From Selaginella moellendorffii (lineage: Eukaryota > Streptophyta > Lycopodiopsida > Selaginellales > Selaginellaceae), in contig NW_003314266.1 in assembly GCF_000143415.4 (NCBI RefSeq), positions 518,463 through 582,462 of the forward strand: a DNA stretch of 64,000 nucleotides, given 5' to 3'. Under the pieces are notes generated by a model. That model saw only the letters and a program-made list of their open reading frames with translations, had not been told where the DNA came from and did not search any database. The position numbers and the translations under genes are program-made. Shown here in pieces: positions 30,930 to 43,339 of the stretch (position 1 is the first letter of the stretch; every line of letters starts with the position of its first letter).

Positions 30930-32650
30930 AGAAGCGGGTCTAGCTTTGCTTCCAGCAAGACTTCCAAAACTTAGGCGGTCAAGGAGGAACCCATTTATTA
31001 ATGCATACAGGTCACAACTTGACGACTTTCACATAGATGGACACGTAGAAGAAAGTTCTATAGAAAGCTTCAGTTGTATTTTATTAAAATCTCATTTGTC
31101 TTGTTAAAAATTTGCTCTTCTGTCACCGGCAATAGTGTTTATACATATCAGCTCGATCTACATTGCCGAGCCACCGAGTCCATTGGCAGGCTAATGGCCT
31201 CATTTTGATCATAATATCCAGTGGCATTTTCGAATTGTCCTTAGGAATAGTATTAGTCAAGATCTAAATAGGTAATACATATATATATACATACATATAT
31301 ATGTTATAATTATATATACACTTAACTAAATAATATTAAGAGGAGAAGCTTGTAATATCAGCTTTCATACATAGTTACAGGAGTCATTGTAAAAAGAACA
31401 TTAATCACTGTTTGGTGTTGGGTGTGAGGAGTATATGTACACAGGACTGGGGGGTCAATTTTCTGGGCTCCAGAGGATCTGCCAAAGCTTTTGCTACCAG
31501 GAATTGAACTTGGGTCTCTTGGGTGAGCGTTGAGTATCATGAAGATTATCTTAACTGAATAAAACAATTCCATCATTGCCGCAGTTGAATCCTGAATGCC
31601 CCTCAGATCCAATGCACATTCCAAAGAGAGAGCTTTGCTTGCCCTTGCCTTGGGAGCGGCCTTAATGGGCTGTGGCAACAGACACATGGAATAACATTAT
31701 TCAAGGATGAGAGGGTTTTCTAGAACCTGGCAGTTGTCAGCCATGTTCTCATAGAGAACCTGACTTGATCTGATGGCTGCCAATTGCTAAATCTAGTTAA
31801 CAGGCGAGCCACAGCCTGTTAATGTAGGAGAGTGTATCGGGAGTCAATTGTCTACATTCTCCAGTACAATTCAGGGAAGTGGGTCATTGAATCCATGACT
31901 TTTAGCTATGTCCAATCTTGGCTACAACCAGAGCTTTAAGGGAGAGGATCACTTCTATAACCTAGACACCATGCGTTGGAGTCGGCAAGCAGTGAGCCAG
32001 GATCCATTCGGCTACTAGGACTGCAACAAGTATCCAATATGGTATGGAGGCCAGAGGATTTCATTGGTATACAGGGAAGCTAGAGAAGGATGAGGAGCTT
32101 GGTAAATGGGTCACCCTCAGCCATGGTCACATCTGGGAAATACTAGTGGCCACTTTGTGACATCAACATGGAAAGTGAAGAATGGATGGCTTATTTTGTG
32201 ATGGTAATTTTTTGTGTCTTAGTTTATATTATGGTGTACACCATAAAAATGCAGCTGTCATTTATACTATTACCATCTCATCTGGTTGCCGAAGAAACCC
32301 TACTTCGCTTTTATACATTAGATCCAAATGCCTTTAATCTTAGCCTTCTTGACGTTCAATCTAACAACCCTAAACCTTCGTCTTTCGCTAAGCTGTTCAA
32401 ACGAACATGTGGAACCGAGGGAAAGCCCGGAAGTTTAGCTATTGCGCTAAGATCACCCTGATGTCAAGAATATGGTCAGCGTATGGAGGATTTTCTTGCT
32501 CTCCTCTCCGTCAACATTTCATTGGTATGTGGAGTCTCTCTATTAAGCACACCACACGATCGCGATCATTTTACTTGTCTCCGCCACCAGAAAAAGCCAT
32601 GGACATTGAAAGGTAGCACGAACGGATACCCGCGTCTATTCCATCAGGTG
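30930..32650. other. Spacer, no gene supported
   Basis: A TA-rich microsatellite lies at 31272-31320. Short open frames at 31358-31687 (minus) and 32168-32461 (plus) have no recognisable features. From about 32288 the sequence is the diverged upstream flank shared with unit B. Confidence 0.5.
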
Positions 32651-32654
32651 AAAC

Positions 32655-34790
32655 CAGCATGGATCACCGAGTCTTTCCTCGCTCTAGCATCTCACGTGAT
32701 CTGGCACTGTTTTGCGCAGTTCTACTGCTGCCATGGACTGCTGCATCCATCGGGACGATGAACACTCTGAGACCGATGTGGAGCAAGTCGGACAATCCGA
32801 ACTGGGACGGCCGGGCTCCATACAGGAATTCCTTCGCGCTGTGATTGCTCGAGGCGGGAACACTCATGCCATCGTGCTCAGGTACTTATCCAACGCAAAA
32901 AAACACAGATGCTCCAAGCACTCCCGAGCTCCGGTGGCTACTTCACTTGCGGACTTAGCTACGAGAGCAAAAACCCATTTTGCTGGGGGAATTCCACGAT
33001 GGCCGTTCCATCGGTTTACAGGAATGTCAGCCATAGCAGCTTGAGTGCCGGACAGGATCACGTCTGTGCGCTGAGAAGCAGTGGAAAGATAGACTGCTGG
33101 GGATCAAACGTGGACGGGGAGCTAGACGTACCGAAAATCGCAGCTTTGTCATGGTCTATGGCTACACTTGCGGGCTCATCAAGACTGATGAAGCGTTTTG
33201 CTGGGGATGGGACGCTCCATCCCGTTCACTGCCCAGTGGTACCACCATTGGTGCTTTGTTCTCCGGAGGAACACACGACTGGTAAAGAACAGTAGCGCTC
33301 CGGTTTGTTGGGGATATAACGACCACGGACAGGTCCAGGGCCGGTTGACGACCCAAGCATTTTCTTCGCTAGCTTTGGGACTGTTCCACACTCGTGCGGG
33401 ATAGTGACGGACACAGGGAACGTAGTCTGCTGGGGTGACAATGCTTTCAACCAGACGAATGCCCTGAAAGGCGAGGCCTTTTCAGTCATTTCAGCTGGAG
33501 ACTACTACACTTGGAGCTTGACAGATCAGAGAGGCTCAAGTGCTGGGGAAACTCGGTTGAGTTCGCAGGAGCAAGTATCAAAGTGACCCAAGGATTGTGT
33601 ACAAGTGACGCATGTAGCAAGCAGCAGTACCAGCTTTTGCAAGCTGGCTCGAAGAGGTGTCCGGTTGCTGGCGATGGAGTGTGTCTCGAGTGTTTACGAG
33701 GTAACAAGCAGTGCACGAGAACCGAGCCAACGAAATCGCATGACTCAAGGAACTTAGCAGTGGGATTTTCCATGGGAGGAATCTTCATCCTTGGTGCTGC
33801 TGCTTTTACATCGGCGTATTTTCTTCGGCGACGACCCCAGCGTCCATTTCAATGTGGCTGTTTACCTTGGCGAAGGAAACCATCCACATCGGAGGAATGG
33901 GAGGTTCTAGCAAACAGGCTGGTGACTTTCAGAAGCTCGGAGATCATCCACGCTACACAAGGCTACCACTCAGACATGATCGTCGGGAAAGGTGCCAGCG
34001 GAGTGGTGTACAAGGCTGTTCTTCCGGATGGACGAGCGCTGGCTTTGAAGAAATCCCGTGCCGGTGACAAGTCTTTGATGAAGGAGCTGTCCCTGCTAGC
34101 CAGATCACCACACTTATCTCGTGAACTTGGTGGGATACTGCGCTCAAGAGCAGCTCCTGGCTTTCGAGTTCATGGAAAACGGCTCGCTCTTCGACTGCCT
34201 TTTCAAGAAGCCAGAGATCAGGCTGGAAAGTTCAATTGTAAGACCATAGCTTGTGCAAGAGAACACCACAAGGTTGGAATCAATGGTGAGATCTTGTGAA
34301 GCTCTAGGAAGAAAGTATGCGTCTCCAGAAATACTCCATCGAGATGTGAAGCAGCAAACATACTCTTGGAGGGGGACTGGAACACACACTTGTCCGACTT
34401 TGGCTTCTCCCTCTCGACGTCGGGGAGTAGCACCCGGTTCATGACAGGTGGGAACACCAGGCTACATGGACCCGGAGTGCAAACCATCAAGTTCACCACC
34501 AGAAGCGACGTCTACAGCTTTGGAGTGGTGCTGCTGGAGCTCCTCACAGGTCGACAAGCGATTCAAAGCTCGGAGAAGAGCGTGGTCTTCTCGAGCACGG
34601 TAAGAGCAGCTCTTTCTCGCTGCTTGATCCGAGGATTTACGTTCCAGAGAACTCCGCAGCGCTGGAAGAGGTGCTCGAGCTGGCCCTCCAGTGCACAAGC
34701 TTTGATGGCGATCTTCCTCCCAGTATAAGCGGTGTTGCGAACACTCTGGAGCGTGTGTTGAGCACAGTGGTGAGACGTCCCCAGCGAAAT
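32655..34790 (+). pseudogene. CRINKLY4-related receptor kinase pseudogene 1 (unit A)
   Basis: Fragments in all three frames match the intact kinase at 45986: a leader, WSKSDNPNWDGRAPYRNSF, RCC1-like pieces (CALRSSGKIDCWGSN), a transmembrane segment after AVGFSMGGIF, SGVVYKAVLPDGRALALKKS and DVYSFGVVLLELLTG. An early stop follows RNSFAL, and several frameshifts break the ectodomain and kinase, including at the HRDVK loop. It is clearly dead. Confidence 0.88.
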
Positions 34791-35075
34791 TTAAGCATTT
34801 TGAACATTAATGTACGCTTAAACTTGTGGTTTACTTTGAATTTCCCGCCAATGGCTAGGAGCCCTGGGTTTCTCCTAGTCAGCGATGGAGCTCCTCCAAA
34901 ATCACAACTGGTATCCTTGATTTTTCTGTGTTTTTTAGTGAGATTTGGCAACACGTTGTGTAGACATCTCCTTTTTCTCTGTCCAGATCCCAAGCGCGGG
35001 GATGAAAAGTCAGCGTTTTGGAAAAAGTCTTCTCAGCATCCAGTCGAGGTGAGCTAGACCTTTCTCTCCGGGGAA

Positions 35076-35727
35076 ATGGCTCTTGGATGTTCTTCTCGAT
35101 CCATGGTCTCACTCCTGGCATTGCTTTGCATAGCTCTTCTGCCATGGACTTCTCTCTCCGTCGGGACGCTGAACACTCTGGGACCGATGTGGAGCAAGTC
35201 GGACAATCCCAGCTGGAACGGTCGGGCCCCCTACACGAATTCCTTCGCGCTGTGTGTGCTCGAGTCGGGAACTCTCCTGCCATCGTCTCAGGTACGTTTC
35301 CAACGCAAAACAACACAGATGCTCCGAGCACTCCCATGTTTGCTCTGAGCTCTGGTGGCTACTTCACGTGCGCGCTTAGCTACGAGAGCAAGAAGCCATT
35401 TTGCTGGGGGAATCCCAACTCGACGGTTCCATCGGTTTACAGGGATGTGAGCTACAGCAGCTTGAGCGCTGGACAGGGTCACGTCTGCGCTCTAAGAAGC
35501 AGTGGAAAACTCGACTGCTGGGGACAAAACACGTATGGGCAGCTAAACTTTCCGCAAGCTCGCAGCTTTATCCAAGTGAGCTCTGGATATGACTACACCT
35601 GCGGGCTCGTCGAGGGTGGCGAGGCTCTTGGGATCGTTCCACCGCTGTTTTCTCCCGCGCACAGCCGAAATCGCCTTTAGTGTTTTGTGAACGCACACTT
35701 GCGGACTGGAAAAGGACACTGGGACTG
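35076..35727 (+). pseudogene. CRINKLY4-related receptor kinase pseudogene 2, truncated at duplication junction
   Basis: The first 650 bp match the intact gene at 45986 (MALGCSSRSMVSLLALLC leader, TLNTLGPMWSKSD, ectodomain repeats). One base is missing in the catcgtctcag segment, and more disruption follows. The copy ends abruptly at ggacactgggactg, which corresponds to 46658 in the intact gene. This is the duplication junction. Confidence 0.9.
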
Positions 35728-35954
35728 TGGACGACCAACGGCTTTAAAAGCGAAGACCGGCATTTAAATCGCTACTCCTATTTGGTAAGCAAATTAAAGC
35801 TAATTTACTACTAATTCACGCACCAACCGTCCGGGTCAACTCTAAAGTCAACAATGTTGACTTTTAAAACATTGTCTGTTGATGCGTAAAATATTCTTAT
35901 TATATTGTTGTACACTTCTTTTAAGTTCTATTCGATGTCGTAGCAAAGCAAAGG

Positions 35955-36620
35955 AAGAAATAAAACCTTGGGCAGTCTTTCATTCCCTAAGATTCCTGGT
36001 GAGTTTCATAGGGCCGTACGATCTCAAGCACGAAGTTCCAGTAATGGATATATCCAACTTGGAGACCATCGATTCAAGAGAAAGAGCTCTCCAAGCCCTC
36101 GGGGGAAGCTGGGGATTCTTCCTGTTGCTAGGACATGGAATTCGGACGAGGTCGGTTTTGCGACCAGCTTGGGGCAGCCTGGCAGACGTGACCTTGCGAT
36201 CCAAGCAAGCTTTCCGCAAATCTGGCGCGCTACCGAGTTATGAAGCGGAGATTATCGTTATGTCCAGGCGGCTGCTGGAGCTCTTCTCGGAATCGCTGGG
36301 ACTTGGAGCGAGCGAGCTCGTTAACATGAGGCTGAATCACTGTCCTCCCTGCAACTCACCCTAGGAATCACGGACATAAACACCTTCGCAATCTTGGAAG
36401 GACATCCAATTTCTTCACGATGGAGCGAGGGTGACTACCAGGCCTTCGGCCGGAGCTCTTGTGGTCAACATTGGAGACCAGCTCCGGTATGCTCTCAGAT
36501 GCTTGCTCTTTAGTTTGGATTGAGTTTTCTTCTCGATCGCTAGATTCTCTCTAATGATAAGTTCAAGAGCGTGGACCATCGGTCAATCCCAAAAGAGCTC
36601 GAGTTTCGATCGTAATGCCC
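35955..36620 (+). pseudogene. 2-oxoglutarate dioxygenase pseudogene, unit B
   Basis: Counterpart of 21170-21890. It retains HEVPVMDISNLETIDSRERA, RRLLELFSESLGLGASEL and MRLNHCPPC but has independent deletions, including loss of the central substrate loop and the iron-binding His-x-Asp. Confidence 0.8.
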
Positions 36621-36848
36621 TTTGTATGGAGAATATACCAAAACCTCCAAATATCTTTGGCGGGAATTTTGTGTAATAAAGAAAAAATGAGTAATATCTT
36701 GTCTCGATTTGTGGGTGTCATTTTTGCGGAGGGGCCATGCTAAAAGCAAATGCTTCCATACACGCATCTCGTCTATAGGTCAATTCTAAATCTGACTTTT
36801 CAGCGCATCTAAAGCGTGATTTATCGTAGCAAAGGGGAAAAAAGAATC

Positions 36849-37932
36849 ATGGGCAGTCTTTCGTTCTTCAAGATTCCTGGGGAGTTTCACAGGGCTCCGG
36901 ATCCACACCCATGGAAAGATCTCGATCACGAAGTTCCAGTGGTGGACATATCCAACTTGGAGGAGACCGACTCAAGGGAGAGAGCACTCCAAGCTCTCCG
37001 GGACGCCTGTGAGAGCTGGGGATTCTTCCAGTTGCTAGGACATGGAATTCCCCGCGAGCTCAGCGACGAGATGATGGAGGTGGCCTACAAGTTCTTCGAT
37101 CTTCCAGCCCAAGACAAGCTCGTCTACTACTCGGACAATGTCTTGGACGAGGTCGGTTTTGCGACCAGCTTCGAGCCTCCGAAGTTCGAGGTGTCCAAGA
37201 GTCGGCGGCCAAGCGCAACCTGGAAGGAGTTTTTCTTCCAGATGTGCTCCCCACCTTGCGATCCAAGCAATCTTCCAGAAAATCCCGCGCGCTACCGAAA
37301 CGTCTCCACGAGTTATGGAGCGGAGATCACCGCTCTGGCCAGGCGGCTGCTGGAGCTCTTCTCGGAATCTCTGGGACTTGAAGCGAGCGAGCTCGCCGGG
37401 AGATTCGAAGGCGAGCTCATGTCCATGAGGCTGAATCACTATCCTCCCTGCCCGGAGCCACAGCTCACCATTGGAATCCAGCCTCACTCGGACATAAACG
37501 CCTTCACGATCTTGCAGCAGGACGTAGAGGGCCTTCAAGTTCTTCACGATGGAGCGTGGGTGACTCTCAAGCCTTTACCCGGAGCTCTCGTGGTCAACAT
37601 TGGAGACCAGCTCCAGGTATGCTCTTGCTTTCTTAGATTCTTTACATTGAGTGAGTTTTTCTTCTCGATTGATCGCGTGCTAGATTCTCTCCAACGATAA
37701 GTTCAAGAGCGTGGAGCATCGAGGAGTGGTCAATGCCGAAAGAGCTCGAGTCTCTATCGTCTGCTTCTACAGCCCCGGTCTGGGTGCTCGCATTAGGCCC
37801 ATCCCGGAGCTTGTCAACGAGGAATGCCCCGCGAAATACACCGAAAGTTTGTATGGAGAATACGCCAAAGCCTCTCTTAGCATGGAGCTCAATAGGAAGA
37901 GCGCTCTGTCCACTCTCAAAGTTGACGTATGA
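36849..37932 (+). CDS. 2-oxoglutarate/Fe(II)-dependent dioxygenase, copy B
   Basis: Exons 36849-37616 and 37684-37932 give 338 aa. All ligands seen in copy A are present (HSD, VEHRGVV, RVS). The main difference is a five-residue insertion giving SFEPPKFEV in place of NFEV, about 110 residues in, in the region that shapes the active-site lid in this family; a substrate difference is possible but inferred. An in-frame ATG at 36816 exists, but the conserved MGSLSFFKIP start is preferred because copy A begins there. Confidence 0.92.
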
Positions 37933-38109
37933 AAAGATAATTTTGTTTTCGAACAAAAAGAGAATCTTAAGCTTTAGAAAAAGTAAATTCAAAGATGATC
38001 ATTCTCAATACATAACACTTCTGTAATGTTTGAAATAAATGGATAGTAGTCGTCTAAGAACTTTCATCATATTTTGCCACAAAAGAGATCATTTTGAGAG
38101 TTTTACTCC

Positions 38110-38367
38110 ATGCTCGTTCTTGCCTCTGTGGTGCTTGCAGCTTCTTCTATGATCCAATGCCAGGCCGCCGCACCAGAACGCAACCATGTAACACCACTGC
38201 GTTTCTTGACACTGCCTCCACGTTTTCTGCCCGTGCCACCGGTTAGCTCTTCTCGTTGTTTCATCTCCCTGGAACAGGGTTGCAACTATGCCGCTTGCTC
38301 TTGCCACAGTTCACTTAAAGCCCGCGAAGCTCGAGCTGCCAAGCACTCTTTTCAACCTCTGGAATAA
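38110..38367 (+). CDS. Candidate small secreted peptide, copy B
   Basis: An 85-codon frame with leader MLVLASVVLAASSM. Downstream it differs from copy A by indels, and cysteines cluster late (CNYAACSCH). Coding status is doubtful. Confidence 0.3.
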   Translation: MLVLASVVLAASSMIQCQAAAPERNHVTPLRFLTLPPRFLPVPPVSSSRCFISLEQGCNYAACSCHSSLKAREARAAKHSFQPLE

Positions 38368-38487
38368 ACACTAGTAGCAAATTGTTTCAGAGCGCAGAGA
38401 TCTGGAAACGTAATCCTTTCCATTAGTTTGAGCATCTGACCAAGAAACGTGTTTATGCTTACTTGCGAAGGCACAGAGGAGCACAGA

Positions 38488-40276
38488 CTACGAGCCTCTT
38501 CTGGGGCAGCGATAGCACTTTGCGAACAGTCCAAACTCGTGAGCTTGGTTCCTTAGCACGCTGATGCTCGCCCACGTTGCAAAGCCACCGGCCATGATTG
38601 CCATCCAAAGGATGGCTCCCAAGTTCATGCAGTGGAGACTTAACCAGCTCGTGCCAAACGGAGGCTGCTCGATTGCATTCTAAACAGCAGTGAGGTTAGA
38701 TTAATCTTTAGAACCGTGCCAGAGGTTTCATGCGGTACCTTTTGAGATTTGGAAGTCCAGAAGACGAGCACGGACGCAGCACAGGGAATGACGTATAGCC
38801 AGGTCATAAAGATGGACCCAGCCGCCGAGCTTAAAGTTCCATAAAACGGGAACATAATAGCCACCAACAAGGATCCCAAAAAGACCGGAGTTCTGACCAA
38901 CGTTTTCTTCCAGTAGCTTGAAGACTGATGGATTTTAAACCACTTCTCTACAATAATATATAGAGGCTGTGAGCAAATCCCATACTGGATGAGCTGCTCA
39001 GCACGGCCGTCAATAGTATAGATAGAGAACCGCGTGTGAATACCTGATGTAGGAGCATAAGAACCACTGCCGCATCACGAAATTTTGTGCGTGGGAGCAT
39101 AGAGAAGACATTGTACTGCACGTTGTCTCCGAAAGCCCAGTAGACGCTTATAATCGAAAACAGCACCACAGGTGTCATGAACAAGTCCGAATAGAGAGAA
39201 GTCAGCTTGTATTTTGAAGGTTGCCACATCGCATCCATTAGCTCTCTGCAAAGTAAAGATTCAAAGTCGAGTCTAGAACTTGAGTAAATGCTTACACTGG
39301 GATCGCATGAGCTCCAAATATGATAGTGCTAGCAAACCCGTTAAAGTAGCTCCTGATGCTGTGTGGTGCCGTGTGCCTCACGTCGTTATCCTGCACGAAG
39401 CTCAGAACCGCTTGAAACACACAATATATACCTGGTGAATCGCCAAAGAAGCAAATGCCATATACAAAGCAGTGCAAACGATCATCACAAGACCGGCGAA
39501 AGACCACATTCTATAGTTCCGAAGGGAGGGAATGAAGACAGTCGTTGCAAAGCATGAACCGAGGACTAAAGTCCAAGTTCTTCGTTCTAACTTGTCATTG
39601 ATGTAGTATACTACGCTGCAAACATTCGAATTTCAACGATTTGGAACACCGAATTCATCACTTACTTTCCAACAGCAACCATTTGAATAGCTGCAAAGCT
39701 GAACATGATTCCAAAGCTAAATATCAGTGTGATTGTTTCCCAGCGGCGTCCTAAAAGACCGCCAAGAACCTCGTGCATCTGCTAGACGTAAAGAATGTAA
39801 AGACGTAAAGAACACGAGTTTCTTCGTGAAAAGCCACTCACTCCACCTGTATAGTGTGGCGCTTGAAAGAGTGGGGGTTGTCTTTCAGCGTATTATGACG
39901 ATACTGCAGGTATAAGGTGTTCATCATCCAAGAGCTCCAGCAGCCTACAGTAGACTGAATCAAGATAGCAAGTATGCCAGAAACGAATCCCATTTGCGAC
40001 ATTGCAAAAGGTAGCGACAGCAGCAATTGCGATATCTGTTAACAAAGACCAGAAATTCCAGTGGAAGAAAAACAAAAACCATACCTTGGTTGTCGACATG
40101 TTCAACCAGGCATCAACGGTAGAACCCCCATCGCAAAAGACCGTCGAAAAGAAACGCGAAATCGTGGGAGTAGAACCAAACGAGATGTGAATGCCAGACG
40201 CACTAGCGCCAGACGAAACATGAAGAACATAATTCGCTTCTCCAGTCTCTGCATCGGCATCATCGTAGGAGGACAT
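38488..40276 (-). CDS. AUX1/LAX-like permease, copy B
   Basis: It has the same exon structure and signature blocks as copy A (MDAMWQPSKYKL, VYWAFGDNVQYN, FGLFAKCYRCP). The shortest intron is 41 bp (39391-39431). Substitutions relative to copy A include YW to FW near the TSKSQK exon end and an added residue in the N-terminal tail (NYVLHVSS versus NHLHVSS). All exons appear open. It diverges from the copy B O-methyltransferase. Confidence 0.82.
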
Positions 40277-40493
40277 CCTTAGATCTTGCGGCAGGGAAAT
40301 CTAAAGGTTTGTGTGCATACCATATTATGAGGTCAAATATTCTTGTCGATGTCTGATCGCATCTTACGTTATAAGCATGTTCTAGCGATGATTTCTTCCG
40401 CCTTCTCATCAAGCTGCGCCACTAAGACATGACGGAATGTGATCATCACTTCCAAGCCTGTGGGAGTTATTTACAAAACATACTAAAACTATT

Positions 40494-40551
40494 ACGTACG
40501 TACTACGTATTTACGCCCGGTCAAGCTGGGTGGGTCCATAACACGTAACGT
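40494..40551. promoter_or_regulatory. ACGT-core cluster in divergent promoter, unit B
   Basis: ACGT cores at 40494, 40498, 40505, 40543 and 40548, with adjacent GGTCAA words, match the cluster at 25901-25953 despite small indels. Retention of the motifs in both units fits a functional role. Confidence 0.5.
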
Positions 40552-40682
40552 TCAAGTCGGTCAAGTAGAGGAACTTTACCAATTGAATCTGTGCCAAGGT
40601 CCTACAGTGAAAGCAATATCGGTCAATCTCCTCAATCGTCACTCCGGCACTCACCTAAAGAACTCGAAGAGCCCTGAGCGGC

Positions 40683-41844
40683 ATGGAAGACGAAAGTTGG
40701 ATGAAGCTCATATTGATCAACCAGGGATACTTCATCTCCTCGTCCCTCAAGGCCTTGGTGAAGCTCAAGGTACCTGACATCCTCAACAAAGCCGCACCCT
40801 CGCTCTCCCCAGTAGAGATCTGCGACCAGCTGCCGCTCCGCAGCAAAGCCACTCTAGATTCTTCCGCATCTCAGCTGGGTCGACTTATGCGTGCTCTGGC
40901 CATGTTTGGTGTCTTCCAAGAGTGCCCCTCGTCAGAGGGAGAACAGAGGTATGGCCTCAACGCCGTCTCCAAGCACCTAGTCACAGAAGGCAATAGCGAA
41001 TCAATGGTACCATCGATGATGTTTTTCCCGAAGCAGTATAATGTATGGGACTTGTTACCTGACGCTATACTCGAAGGTGTACAGCCAGGCTCCAAAGCTC
41101 ATGGTGGAAAGTCGGTGTTCGAGCTGGACCCAGCCATCGTCAAGGTGTTCAACACCGTCATGTCAGCTTACACGAGACGGACCATGCGGCTCGCTCTGCA
41201 AGTTTACGACGGCTTCCAGCATGCGGAGGTGATTGTGGATGTCGGTGGCAGCTTGGGAGCGTCTCTAGAAATCATCCTTGCCAAGTACCCGAACGTCAAA
41301 GGGATTAACTTCGATCTCCCAGCGGTCGTGGAACACGCTGCAAAAGTACAAGGTTCGTCACAAATTTGTATGTGTCTTGAAATGCACTTACTATCTAATC
41401 TTCAGGTATGGAAAACGTCGGAGGAGACATGTTCGTCTCCGTTCCTCAAGGAGACCTCATGTTGCTGAAGGTAAAAAGATGTCTACGGCCAAGATGGAAA
41501 ATCTAAGAGCTAGACTTTGGCATTTACTTTTGCAGTGGGTTCTACACGACTGGAATGACGAAAAAGCTATCAAGATCCTTGAAAACTGCCGCCAATCACT
41601 TGCAGAGGGAGGCAAGGTGGTGGTAATTGATGCACTTCTGCCGGAGGTTGCTGAAAAAAGCGACGAATATAGCCTGGCTGACAAGAATGCAGTTTTGTAT
41701 GATCTAGCTATGCTAACAACAGGAGAAGCAGCAAAGGAGAGAACTTACAAGGAGTTGGAGCAAGTTGCGATGGCTGCCGGCTTCTCCAGCTTATCAGTCA
41801 GAGCTAGAGTCGACTCTGCCTCCATTATCGAGATCTATCCTTAA
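40683..41844 (+). CDS. Class II O-methyltransferase, copy B
   Basis: Three exons are collinear with copy A and all open. The SAM loop VDVGGSLGA and HDWNDEKAIKIL are identical. There is one fewer Leu/Ser residue in the N-terminal APSL(L)SP segment and a Glu-to-Asp change in AEKSDEY. Very high identity suggests a recent duplication or gene conversion. Confidence 0.9.
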
Positions 41845-41887
41845 AAATTCCAGACAATCAGTGCAATCCAGATATTTGTGAAACGCA

Positions 41888-43242
41888 TTACCTGCTTGAT
41901 GCTGTTGCTGGTTGCTGTTCGCGAGAAATCACGTCGTCCTCTGTATCGTCACTGGTTCCATCACTAAAGTCGTTACTGTCGCTCACTTCTGTTGGATGAT
42001 CACTTTCATAAGTTGTGTCCTCCAGTTCTTCATCGTTAACGGCCTTGGAAAGATCCGGCTCAGCCTCAGGCGAGGAATCTGGAGTACAAAGACTGCTCCG
42101 GCTTCTTCTTCGCGGATCTGTTAGAGGTAGCAAGCTCCGCTTAAGTGGTCTCTTCTTCCTTGAAACAAGCGCCAGTTCCACGTACTTCCGACGCAAATCA
42201 ATGTACGGGGACATCTCAATCTTGTAGTCCCAGTGGTAAGCTTCCCTCAAGAACACGAAGTAATAGTTGTTGAGCCGTTCCATGGCGAAGAACAGCGATT
42301 CCCTCCGCAAAAAACTTGGCCAAGTCCTCTGGAAGCTGGAGCTCGTCTTTGAGAATCGCTAGATCTCTCACATTCGCTCGCTTCAGCAACGTCAAGCTTA
42401 GAAACTCGTGACACACCGCGAGAGACCGCTTCCGTGCCTCTGGCGAGCCATCCGGATCGTCAACTTTAACACCACGCTCGTATGGAGAATCAAACCGGCG
42501 CTTCTGGAAGGACAAGAGCTTCAAGTATCTGTCCCTTTCCATCTCGCAGTTGTTCTTGAAAGCTACTCGAAAGCTGTGAGCATTTCCCTCGCAAAACTTG
42601 TCCTTGCGGCTCGGGTCAATATGTTTTACCCCCCGGAGCTCTCGAGCCGTGACCGCTAGCGCTGGATCCCAAGCCCCCAGCTCCAGCATCGCGTCGTCCT
42701 TTTGGTTCCTGGTGATCGTGAAAAAATCCGGGAACCTGACCAGGGTGGTGGTCTCGAAATCCTCGGAGAAGCCAAAGCACGGCTTGAGAATGTTAAGCTT
42801 CTTCACTGGAATCCTCCCTTCCTTGGCCATCATCAAGAGCTTCCTCAAGACCTGGATAGCATACGGCTCGTGCTGCTTTAGAACTTCCTCCTCCCTCTTC
42901 ATGAGGTGCTTCATCGTCTCGGTCAGCTCCACAATCTTACGGGACTTTTTGTCACACATCTCAAACATGAGCCGGAATTTCCTCAGAAAGAAGTCGGAGT
43001 CCCTGTTGCGAAATCCCAGCTTCTTGGCGACCTTTTGGAACCTTTGAGACGAGCTCCGTGGCAGCCACGGCCCCGGCCACACGATGGATGAGCCGCATTT
43101 CCTTCTCGCGCACGGCGAGCTTGGCGTAGGTCATCGCGTCCTGGCCGCCGCTGAATCCGCCCATAGATCGCTTGCTCCAGACCATACATCCTGTAAGAAT
43201 GCGAATCCCTGTGGCGGATCCCAGTACCTGGCGTTGCCGCAT
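41888..43242 (-). pseudogene. PORR-domain protein, copy B (two frameshifts)
   Basis: Compared with copy A, five bases are lost near 43040 (ggaacctttgag versus gaaaccgcgcctttgag) and one A is gained near 42310 (gcaaaaaac versus gtaaaaac). The long frame is thus split into pieces at 42961-43242, 42216-43082 and 41888-42310. Elsewhere identity is very high, so inactivation is recent. Confidence 0.9.
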
Positions 43243-43339
43243 CGCCCTTGTAAAGCCCTAAACCGTTCTTCCCGCCAATGGGAAGAACCCTAAAAAGAAG
43301 GAACTTAACAGTGAATCATCTAACATAGACAAGACAATA

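Larger units (their letters stand above)
29158..32285. other. 3.1-kb block present only in unit A
   Basis: Units A and B match up to ttgatgattcatgttag-type sequence at 29157 (B: 43740) and resume at gccgaagaaaccc (about 32288; B: 43745). The block between holds a PPR fragment, a small open frame, and the KP4-like gene. No terminal repeats or target-site duplication were seen, so either an insertion in A or a deletion in B is possible. Confidence 0.75.
20939..35727. repeat. Tandem segmental duplication, unit A (about 14.8 kb)
   Basis: The left edge begins with tggaagaccaacggc, the same sequence that restarts at 35728. Gene order: dioxygenase pseudogene, dioxygenase, secreted-peptide candidate, AUX/LAX-like, O-methyltransferase, PORR, acidic-helix protein, extra 3.1-kb block, two kinase copies. 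It ends inside a kinase copy truncated at ggacactgggactg. Sequence identity to unit B is high through exons, introns and spacers. Confidence 0.9.

Noticed and set aside
31272-31320. Possible origin or matrix-attachment site from TA repeats
   Set aside because: Only a simple TA microsatellite is visible; nothing else supports a function.
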